Shown here: positions 1 to 11,700 of the stretch, in pieces
Position numbering within the stretch: position 1 is the first letter of the stretch
Layout: every line of letters starts with the position of its first letter
From: Ctenopharyngodon idella
Taxonomy: Eukaryota > Chordata > Actinopteri > Cypriniformes > Xenocyprididae
Length of the DNA stretch: 64,000 nt
NCBI RefSeq assembly: GCF_019924925.1
Contig: NC_067241.1
Coordinates: 6,229,501 to 6,293,500, forward strand
Direction of reading: 5' to 3'
Program-made: the position numbers and the translations under genes
The notes under the pieces: model-generated
Told to the model about the DNA's origin: nothing
Database searches by the model: none
The model's input: the letters and a program-made list of their open reading frames with translations, nothing else

Positions 1-413
1 TCTGAGACACAAGTCATTTATGATGGAGGAAAAAAGAGCCATAGTTTCTTCCATGATTGCGGAAACTTCCATTTTTATTACAAATATTTTGTGCCAGGAA
101 GTGGCAATTTTGTTCTCTAAAACACATGGAATGGAAATGGTGCTTTATTCGCAAATGTTTTATGCGATATTCCCATTTTGTTGCATAAGTTAAATTTGCA
201 ACTTGAATGGAAACATAGCTAATGAAAGTCAATGGGGTCCAAAACAAGCCCAATGGACCCCAGTGACTTTCATTGCATGGACCAAAAAAAAAAAAAAAAA
301 AACCCACTTCCAAAATATCTCCTTTTGTGATCTGCAGAAGAGAGAAATTCATACATGATGGTGAGTAAATGATGGCAGAATTAAAATTTTTGGGTGAACT
401 TTCATTTTCGAAC
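1..413 (-). other. klhl17 intron with palindromic transposon fragment
   Basis: Non-coding. From about 225 to 408 it resembles the cyprinid foldback family whose end reads GTTCACCCAAAAAT and CATTTACTCACC on the minus strand, including an internal GACTTTCATTGCATGGA motif also seen near 62,188. It has a poly-A run at 284-302. Nothing recognisable is seen in 1-220. The remaining klhl17 exon(s) must lie further left. Confidence 0.6.
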
Positions 414-595
414 CTGCGGATGTTCATGGGAGCCACTCCCTCCCAGGTGTTGGTTTTTGGATTGTACCGTTCCACTGAATTTAGGCAGCTGGTACCGTCA
501 TTGCCCCCCGCAACATAAAGCATGCCTTCCAGTACAGCCACCCCTGCACTGCTCCTCCTGCTCAGCATGTTGGCAATGGCAGTCCAGGCATTACT
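414..595 (-). CDS. klhl17: klhl17 coding exon 10 (Kelch)
   Basis: 182 nt: SNAWTAIANMLSRRSSAG, GMLYVAGGNDGTSCLNSVE, RYNPKTNTWEGVAPMNIR and the first two bases of the next codon. Acceptor TTTTCAG|AGT. The donor GCAG|GTTCGA is weak, and a transposon terminus begins within about 5-15 bases of it (see findings). A longer open frame into the intron to base 14 is read-through only. Confidence 0.9.
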
Positions 596-3500
596 CTGAA
601 AAATATAATGACATCTTCAGTCATTTATTTATCCATGGAGAGAAAACATAAAACACACTTTGGAAACGTTTTCAACATGTCAGATAGAAATGTGTCACAT
701 ACCTGAGGGTCGTATTTTTCTACTGTGGCTAAGTGTGAGGAGCTGTCGTACCCACCGACAGCATACAAACTGCCATCTAATAGAAGGAATATGTGAAACA
801 AGTTCATGTTTGCAGTTTAGAGCAACCACGGAGGACATTAACCATTTCAACTGGCTAAGATGTATGTGAGGACAATAGTTTACATTTACATTACATTAAG
901 TCATATTATTACATCAGAATTATATATTTTTTACCTAATGTGGCCACTCTAACATATCTCCTCCTGGTGCTCATGGCAGCAATGGAGGTCCAGGTACTGG
1001 TCAGAGGGTCATACCTCTCTGCACTGAAGACAAAAAACAAAGAGAGAGAGAGAATTTTCAGATTATTTGACGATTACGTAATAAAAAAAAAATTAAAAAA
1101 AGAGAAATTCTTCTTGCATATCATCAACTTACTTCCAAAGTATTATGCTATTAATGCAGTTATATATATATATATATTTTAAAATGTGTATATTAAATTT
1201 TTTTTTTTTGTATTATTACAAATATATTTATATTACTTTCTAAATATTAAATTATAGATAATTTCACATAAATTTCCAGAGCTTTAACTGATCTTAGATT
1301 AACAATCATTGCTGTTTTATATATTTTTTTTTAATCATTATTTTTTAGGCTTTTCATATTTATTTGAACGAACAGTATACCTGTTGAGACAGGAAGCACC
1401 ATCATATCCTCCTGCTGCATATAGCAACCCATGCAGAACCGCCACACCTAAACAGCTCCTCCTCGTTCCCATTGACACTTCAGGTTGCCACACATTGGTT
1501 ACTGGATCATATGACTCTACAGTAGCCAAATCAGAGGTGCCATCATACCTGGTTTGGGAAAAGACAAAAAAGATCTTTCATGCATGTCTTTACTTGCATG
1601 ATAAAGATGCAATTAATACAAAGACAAGACCGTCATCATTCACAGAAATTTATGACACATTTCCTAACTAATCTTAGGTAACTTCTTGATTGCCTCAGTA
1701 GGGTAATCTAAAGGAAACAATATAGCTTTCTGTACATTCTGTACCCTTTGTAATGTAATAAATCAAATCTGTGCTATTTTTTTTTAGGTGTTTAACGATA
1801 TGTCATTATATCAAAATATTGCGATGTAAAATGCAACGATATTATTCCAAACACAAATGAAGATATTTTTTATGACACTTGAGAGATTTCTTTTCTTATT
1901 TTTAATTTTTGGATGAACTAACCCTTTAAAGTTTGGAAATAGTCATTTTGACATGCTTTGTGATTAGAACTGTGATTGACTGCATTGATCTGAAGCGCAC
2001 GCGCTGCAGCGGCACTCCTCAAAGTGAAAGCTCAAACATTTAAATCACCATATTGAGTTGTTGTTGTTGTTTTAGTAGTATGACAATTCAAAGCATTTTA
2101 AATGGTTTATTCTTTTCATGCAAGTGCATTGAAAGTGCAATTGTACTGTGTGAGAAACTACTATATAATGTTGAATATAATGTATAATAATGTAATGGGG
2201 GAATATTTGTGGGTCCTGATAATGCCATATTCTGGTGTCACCATTGCCCTGTGTCCAAGCCTATTTAAGTCCACCCCGTAATACCAAATTTAGCACTTTC
2301 ATCAACAGTGCATTTTTGTTAACTTTTTACCATTTGTTTTAGAAGTAATAATAATAATAATTAAAAAAAACGCTTCTTTATTTTGGCTTAAAGTATCGCG
2401 ATAGTATTGTACCGTGAGTTCAGAATCACGATAGTATCATGACGTGAGTGTATTGTTACACCTCTACTATTTTTTTAATCATATATATTTACATTTATGT
2501 GTCTTTGGTTGCTGTGACATCTTGCTGTTTTTTCAGCATCTTGCGTCATGAGCACCACATTTTTAATATGCTGTATAAAGTTAAAGACTGTTCAACTTTC
2601 AACTTTTCAGGATGTTTTTGATTTTATTGGCTAGCTAAAAAAAAAAAAAAAAAATCTAGTTTCTATGGAAAGCAATTATGACAAATTTTTTTTGCAAACA
2701 AGGTTATATTTAAGAGATAAAACATTGAAATTATGACAAAGTCAAAATTATATGATAAAAAGTAATCATGACAAAAGTCAAAATTACAAGATATTAAGAT
2801 ATAATTATATATAAAAAGTCATGATTATGAGATTATTATAAGATAAAAATACAAAATTATGAAATAAAATTCAAAATTGAGAAAATTGGGCAAAATTATT
2901 CCAGGGTTTAAAAAAAAAACAAAACAAAAAAAAAAAACTAGTAAATCTCAAGTTTGACCATTTTTATTCTAAAGCAGCTGAGACGTTCACATTGGTGCCA
3001 CAAAACTCTGAATTTTCAAAAGGTGCCTAAAACACAAGGGTCTCGGTCACTTTAGTTTGGTGTTATAAAAGAAAAAAGCAGCTGATCTTTGACAAAGATG
3101 AGGCTTTAGGGTCTGCATACCCGCCCACAGCATAGAGCTTGTTTCCGATAGCAGCCACTCCGACTCGTGCCCGCCGCGTTGACATAGAAGCAACCATGTG
3201 CCAGCGGTCAGTCCTGGTGTCATAGGCCTCGCAGTCTCCATGAATAGCAAAAAGACTGCCCCCACCTGAAAGACATACATTTAAATCAATCCAACATCAC
3301 ATAGACATTTGTGCACGTGTTTCTACATGCTCTGGCCCTCATTTACAGACCTACGGCGAAGAGGACCGGACTGGCTCCCTCGCAGCGACGCGGTCGGGTG
3401 CGGCTGTTACTGAGCACACCCCTCTGCTCAGGCATCAGATGATACTTCAGTGCCTCGATCAGCAGGTCTTTGCACTCGGAGTGGTGACGCACCAGCAGCT

Positions 3501-5704
3501 CTGTATCCACATTACTCATCAGGAAGTCTCGTGTCAGCAGGGGCAGACGTACACACTTCATCAGCTGAAGAGAGAAATGGACGGAGAGCGAGAGGTAAGA
3601 CGTGTGTGTGTAAAAAGGATCAGAGAATACAAAGGAAGGGAATAGAGAAACAAGTATCGAGTTGCAGAGACATAATCCTTTATAAACCCTAATCCTGTAA
3701 TTTACTCTGATGTTGCTAAAAGCGCAGTTTGACAGGAGGAATCACACCCACCCGGGGCACGTGTTGCCTCCGCCCGTCAATGTCATGCTTGACCCAGCTC
3801 AACACAGCCCTGTACACCTCCTCCTCTGATGGGACATTCAGGTTATCACTGGAGATCAGATCCAGCACCTGCAGAAATCACAAGAAAGGGTTCATAACTG
3901 ATCTTTAAAACTAAAGGATTATGGTTTCAGTCAGACTAAAGTGTCTACATAACATTTTGAAAAGACAAATTTGTTTTAGTCTGAAGGAAGTGCATTTAAA
4001 TGCAATTGTTGAGAGATTGTGCAACAATCTTATGTAATATATTGCACGGTACAGATGTGCTCAGTTGTGACACATTATAATGTCAAAAACAGATCTCTGT
4101 TGGTGTATTCATAAAAAATAAATTGAAAATATATTTTATAAATACATGTATATACTACCATACAAACGTTTCTTAGGCTCACCAATGCAGCATTTATTTG
4201 ATCAAAAATACAGTCAAAACAGTAATATTATGAAATATTATGTTAAATATTACTTCAGTCTTCAGTGTTACATGATCCTTCAAAAATCATTCTAATATAC
4301 TGATTTGGTGCTCAACATTAAACATTTCTTCTTAATATTAAATGCAGAAAACAGTTGTGCTGCTTAATATTTTTGTGGAAACCGTGGCATTTTTTCATTA
4401 TTCTTTGATGAATTCTTTCTGAATCAAAGTATTATTTTCTTAAAAAAAAAAATAGTAATAATAATCTTACTGACCCCAAACATTTGAACTGCAATACAAA
4501 CATAAAAATTGTATTTTAATATTATAATTATTAATACTTAATAATAACAATACACTGCCCGGCCAAAAAAAAAGTCACTGTTTGGATTTTAATAGGCAAA
4601 TACTAAACAGAGTCTATGAATGGATCATTATTATAGTGATTATTATGTTTCTTGCATGTTTTATGTTTGGCAACGGTTCTTTTAAACCTTAAAGATGGAG
4701 TGTGTAGCTTTTCATTTCTTAAACAAACATGTAGGAAGACACATCATGGCCATATTCCAGGATGACAATGTCAAGATTCACCAGGGTTAAAATTGTGAAA
4801 GAATGGTTCAGAGAGCATGAAGAATCATTTTCACACATGAATTGTCACCTCAGAGTCCAGACCTTAATTTCATTGAAAGTCTTTGGGATGTGCTGGAGTA
4901 GACTTTACAGAGTGCTCACCTCTTGCATTGTCAATACAAGATCTTGTCCAAAAATTGATGCACCTCTTGATGGAAATAACATTTATTACCTACGCCTTCC
5001 CTATTCTACTTATGAAAAAAATGTAACTGGAGCTGCGTTTGTTCCTTAAGTAGAATAGGGAAGGCATAGGACATACAGCGTAAGCTTTTTGAAGAATACG
5101 AAAGTACGGTTTTGGCGGAAGCACTTGGAAGGCGACCATTTGTTTATATAAAGCATATACATTTACATTTTTTTCGAAAATGACCAATCGTTTCGCTAGA
5201 TAAGACCCTTATTCCTCGTCTGGTATCGTTTAAAGCCCTTTGAAGCTGCACTGAAACTATAATTGTGACCTTCAGCTGTTTGGAGGCCACTGACGTCCAT
5301 TATAAGGAGAATAATCCTGGAATGTTTTCATAAAAAACCTTAATTTCTTTTCGACTGAAGAAAGAAAGACATGAACATCTTGGATGACATGGGGGTGAGT
5401 AAATTATCAGGAAAATTTTATTTGAAAGTGAACTAATCCTTTAATACATGGTTGTTTAAGAAATGAAAAGCTACACACTCCATCTTTTAGGGTTAAAAGT
5501 ACCGTTGCCAAACATATAACATGCTAGAAACATAATAATCACTGTAATAATGATCCATCCATAGACTCTTAAGTATTTGCCTATTAAAATCCAAACAGCA
5601 ACTTTTCTTTTGGCCGGGCAGTGTAGTATACTACTCCATTTAACACATCTTACCTGGTTTAAATCCATTCTGCAGATTCTAAATCTTTTTATTTTATTTT
5701 TTTA

Positions 5705-5745
<41 letters not shown>

Positions 5746-8700
5746 CAAGAGACTAGTTATAGTGGCAATTGACTTGTGTTCAAAACATTGCTGTGTTTGC
5801 CAACTTCATGTAAACATTTCAACTTCTGGGTCAACCAATAGTGCTGAGTGAGTTTCAGATTGAACAATGGCAGATGGGGAGGTGGGGGTGGAAGAAGTGA
5901 TAACAGTGTCTGGGAAACCATAACCATTATTTTTGCAATTCCATTAGCTGCTGTTAGTGATAAAGAAACTGCACACATTACATTTTTGTGTGTGTTTGTG
6001 TGTGATGTGATACGTGATATAGAGACTTTAGCTAATGCCCAAACACCAGCTCATACATGGACACAGGTTTTAAGAATTACAACCCAAATGACCAGCTGCT
6101 AAGGACAAATGTAATACCATCACACCATCATTTTTAATCTACACACTCAGAGGCACTACAACAGCCTTTGCAGTGTTCCCGTCACAGATTGTTTGTTTAT
6201 TTGGGGCAAAGGGCACAGTTAACATGACTACAAGCATTTCCCAGGTCTTGTGGGTTAAATATGGGGCCAATGGGAGCCTCTAGCCTGCAACAGCTGTTAA
6301 GAGTGAGAGAGAATCACAGACAGAGAGGGAATAGCAGTCTATATCATCAGCAAGTCCTTGCTAATGGTCTTCTCTAATCAGCGTCTGAACAGCAGGGGGA
6401 TTTCATGGAATCACGCAACTTTTCAAAACACAGGGACATTAATACCAGCAGCACTCCGAATATTCAAAAGAATGCTCTTCTATGAGGAGAGCGGATTAGA
6501 GCTGATGAAATTAGTGTCGTATGAGAGCAGGGCTTTCTGCTGATTAGCTGTCTCAGCTTCTCACTGACGTGCCGTTGTCACCACATATTCGAGCGGATGA
6601 TTGACAGTGTATTGAAGTGCTGATGCAGAGAGCACTTATATCAGTGTCACCGCGGTGCAATGCATGCTGACATTTTAGCTTTGGTGAGTCGAAGAAAAGT
6701 TCAAAGTTTGGCTGATTGGCATGGTCCAGTTAGCTCCTGCTGATAGATGCTCTAACTATATCATCGGGGGTCAAAAAAACATCTCTTTCCATTCACAGCC
6801 ATTCAAGTGATATATAATATGCAAATATTGCAATTATATTTTTTAGGGATATATAATAATAATAATAATAATAATATATAAAATATATAATATGTACACT
6901 ACCATTCAAAATTTTTGGGGTCGGTAGGATTTTCAAGTCTCTTGTGCTCACCAATGCATTTATTTGAAAAAATAAAAAAATACATAATATTACAAAAGTA
7001 ATATTATGAAATATTATTCAAATTTAAAACAAAAGTTATAAACAAAAGTTGCAAGATAATTATCTTTTTATTGTATTATTATTTGAAACAGAAATTTTTT
7101 CTAACATTATAAATATCCGTTTTGCCACTTTTTATTAATCTAATGCGTCCTTGCTGAATAAAATAAAATTAATTGAACTGTTTTTAGACTCTTTGAGAAA
7201 TTAGGTGATGTGCAATGTGTATTAAAGTGCTTTTTGACCTTGGATACATATCGTAGGAGACCTCCAAAGCAAAATTAGGAACATTTAAAATAGCAAAATA
7301 GGGGCACTTTAAAAATATAGGCTATATCTTTTATATGGTAGTATATTATGTATGTTAAATATAAAGATATATATATAAAATTAAAAAATTACATTTTTAG
7401 AGGGATCTTAAAAACATAATTTGCATATTTCCATGCATGCTTCCTTTGACACAGTTTAAGGTAGTTACTAGTCACTTTGCTTTTATAGCTCTGGTGATTA
7501 AATACTTCTGTTCCCATAATGCCCATGAGCAAAGATGTCAGAATTTGAACCACATGCTTCAGAGAAACTCTGCGCCAGCTGAGAACTGCCATTGAGATTA
7601 AAGCTGCAATATATAGATTTTCTCCGCTAGAGGTCGCCTATTCAAAACAAAAGCGTAACTTGATGACGCCGAGATTGAGCGCTGATTTATGGGAGATGTC
7701 GTCTTCACCTCACAGCCAGTGGAAAAGAATAGGGATGGGACTCGGCCAGAAATCACGTTCATGGATGAGATTATTAACATTACTGTAGTATGAAGCAGCG
7801 CAGGGCCGAGTGATGTTGGAGCTGAACGAGGCCGCTTGAGCGATTGCTAATGAGAGACGAACGCGACACACACCTCGCGAGCAGTGGAACTTTTATTATG
7901 CCACAGTCGCTGCTTTCGCTTCTTCCGGGGAAGTGTATGAGGTAACGCAGCTCTTTTTATCTTAATAGATACATTTGAGTGTGTTGAAAATGATGTTATA
8001 ACGTTACTCTGTGCGTTTGCTCGGCGGCTGCTGTGAGACACTTGAGACAATTTTTTTTTTTTAATACGTATTGTATGATGGAGAAAATGCTGTATTACTG
8101 TTACTAAAAATAAAGCTGCATCTGATTATGCTGTTAGCTACTTGACAAAATAGTGCTTTTCTCTGAGGCATGGTAAAAGCATGGTACTCTCGGAAAATCA
8201 AGAAAACTAGATTTAAAAAATAAGACTAAATGTGTTGAGCTATATAACAATAATTCATTTTCTGTCATAACCAAACAGTTGTTCCCTTGTCTAATAAAAC
8301 ATATAATATATTAAAGCGTTTTTGGTGTTTACATGGTTTCTACAAAATAAAACCGGAAACAGAGGGTAACGCGGATATGACGCCATTGACAGGCGACTCC
8401 CGGACACGTCCCACATCCTTGGTTGAATTCGCGATTTTTCTCACGATTTACAAATAGTTGGAAACATTTGGGATATTGTAAGTACTCAACATATATAACA
8501 CTGGCCTAGTTGTTTCTTGATATTTTACTGAAAAAATCTTACATATTGTGCCTTTAATGGGAATGCTAATGGACAGCTTTGTCCAGACCTTGGGAAAGTT
8601 GTGTTTTTCTTTGAGTAGGGTGAGGGGACGAATTAAAAGCCAGGATGTGACCAGCCTTCCTGCAGAGAAGGTCGAAATAGTACATTCTTTCCTCAGACTA

Positions 8701-11700
8701 AGTCAAAAGAATCAAGATTTCCCAGACGACAGAGAGGAGAAGAGGCCGGATCAAGAGATTCTGTTTTTAAAAAGCTCAAGGCCAATGTGACAGGAAGTGG
8801 TGTCAGTGACATATGTATATAATTAGACATCCGTAGCCAAAACCATTTTTCCCCTCAAGGATTGTTATGGCTCAACTCCCCAGCACACCCCATGCATCAT
8901 TTAACGGGTACACTTTACACCCCTATTTTTACATCCTGAATAAATCTATTCTTAAAATCCCTCTCAGATCAGAGTTTCTTACAGTTTGAATTTTTTATGA
9001 CCACGGGCAATTCAGTCTGTTCTTCACACAAAGCTATCATATGTACTTTCATGGTGGGTTTTTTTTTGTCATTTTGGAGCTTAACAACCCCAGTTCTCAT
9101 TCACCATTGTGTTTTACCTAAAAAAAAAAAATTTTGTGTTTCATAGAAGAAAGTAGGGAAAAATGTTGCTGTGGCAAAGTACTAAATCACTAAACTACTA
9201 AAACTTAAAAATATATAATTTAAATAGAATAAAAATGACAAAATACTAAAATAACACTGAAAACAATGAATAATTTTCATGTTTGTGTGAACTATATCTT
9301 TAACTACCTTACTACTATTTCACTACATTAACTACAAAGCAGATCACTCACCTGTTTGAGAGGTAGAAGCATAAACTCCTCAGTCTTCGAGACCTCTACA
9401 AAGTGCTGTAGGACGTACTTATGGGCTGACTTGAGAAGGTCGCTGCAGGAGTGAGTGTCTGCAAAACCACGGATGCCCAGGCAGTTTGAGGGGTCCAGTT
9501 GGCTGAGGAGGAATTTGCAGCAGGCATCTCTCACTCCGTTGAGCTGCAGGAGACTAGCTGCTGGCAACAAGGTCTGCTCGAGTAAAGCAGAAGAAGTAAG
9601 AATGAAGAAGTAATCATTTTCAGAAATTAATCTTTAACATCATCATAAGGTGCGGTCACATTTACTGAATTTTGCTCTCAAAATGTTGTAGGCATTTCAA
9701 CATGAATCCACACAATAACGAGTTTCGCATGAGGCCAAAAACGTTCCTGATGCAGATCTCGTTCGTGTTCAAGATTGTCACGATAAACAAGAGAAAGCTG
9801 TTTGGTTTGAAAGTGACTTCCGGGTAAGTGGTGCTTTATACATCGCTACACTATTGACAACAGACAATGAACCTTTTCTTCAGACAAAAGTTTGCTGAAA
9901 ATGCTCTGAAATTTCGCTAATGTGACCGCACCTTTAGTCTAATGAGCCAAATTCTTGTAAATTAGCTGCCACTAGGGGTGTAATGATACCCTCATGTCAC
10001 GATTCGATACATATCACGATACTGAACTCACGATACGATATTATTGTGATACACCAAGACATATGGTAAAAGGTTAACAAAAAATGTACTTGTAATTAAA
10101 ATGCTAAATTTGGTATTACATTGGGTGTGGAAATGAATAGGCTTGGACTTGGTGCTGGTAACTCAATGCACAGGACAATGGTGACACCCGAATAAAAATG
10201 ATTTTGAAGCTGAATATACAGAATTATTTTAGACGATATGCTTGCTCTCTGTCACTGACTAGACATATTTAAAATAATGTACGCCACTTTTTACTAGTAA
10301 CATAAGACATTTGGCATTATCAGAACCCACAAATATTCCCCCATTGCATTATTATACATTATAAAACGGTTAGTTCCTGTCCTTGATTCTGATTGGTCAA
10401 TAGCTGTGTTTTATTCACAATAAAACAAGGCTATGACCGCTTCACCCAACGGTTCTGTGTATCACTACACAACACCCTTAGCAACGTAAACTATATGTTC
10501 TCAATTGATATTGTTCATTGAAGCTTACTGTATTATGTAGAAGAGTATTGTGAGAAAAAAAATCGAGTGAGCGAGTTTATTACCTGCACTCAGATTTAGC
10601 ATTTTCCTTCAGGTCAGTCCTATGTTCATAGTAAAAAATGTGTTTAAATGTCCGCTGCAATATCTTGTCCTTTTAACAGTTAAGGGGTTTTCCTGTGACT
10701 GACAGCGCTGGTCAAAGCATTTGTCAGTTGCGTCTTGTTCCGTGTTCACAACAATTTTTCTTTTCAATGTAAAAGTCTTCGCTACTGACTGACACACTCA
10801 TAAAGACAGTCTTTGCCACCATCTAACAGCGTAATAATTTAACTTCTGTTGCTGTTCACTGTCAGGGACTATTTTTTCCGGCGGAAGGAAGGCTTTTTTT
10901 GAAAGTTTACTTCATGAAAGTTGAATTGATACATATTTTTGGCTTTAATATCTGTATTGTGTGGTAACCGTTTTATAAAAGCAATAAGGTACTCGAGGCT
11001 AGTGCTGTATCGTGAATAAGTCACGTCTCAATCTTACTTGCTTACTTATATTCAACATTATATATAGTAGTTTAATGTAGTACTGACACTAAAACTCTGT
11101 AAGCTTGAATTTTTTCCTCACACAGTAATTTTCATTTTGGGTGAACTATACACAATACAGATTGTTGCATTTTTATATTGTGATATATTGTGACACGATA
11201 TATTGTTACACACCTAGCTGCCACATATACATTTGTTCTTTTGAAACAGCATAAATAGAAGACCTGCATTTACAAAGATGCAAAATGTATGTGCACAAAC
11301 CATCTGAACATACCACTATGCTCAGTACCTCACAGAGCAAACAATATTACATCCTAATACAAGGTAATTGTGAGCATGAATACACAGTTTGCTCTTCAAA
11401 AGACATTAAAGGCGACGTACCTGCACATTTCCTTCTCCTACTACGATTTCGGCAGTGTAGGCATACTGCACCAGCTGCTCCAGAGCCTGAGGGTCAATGT
11501 CATGCAGGGTCACGTGGGTCTGACGGCTCTCTGACATCTCATCTGCACAGTCACAACATACACAGCTGTGCAATAGATGCTTTTGAAGAACGCTGGTAGA
11601 ATTAGGCCGCTTTCAAGGGGTTTGGCGATACCGTAATGTCCTGTTCACATATACAGCGAGCTCTGGTGGTAGTACTGTTCGTCAAAGTGGATGTTCCCAT

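Noticed and set aside
14..568. 184-codon minus-strand open frame taken as one exon
   Set aside because: Only 414-595 matches KLHL17. Beyond GCAG|GTTCGA it reads through a transposon fragment and poly-A.
4762..5049. 95-codon plus-strand open frame as a gene
   Set aside because: It is the frameshifted C-terminal remnant of a Tc1-type transposase between inverted repeats, not an active gene.
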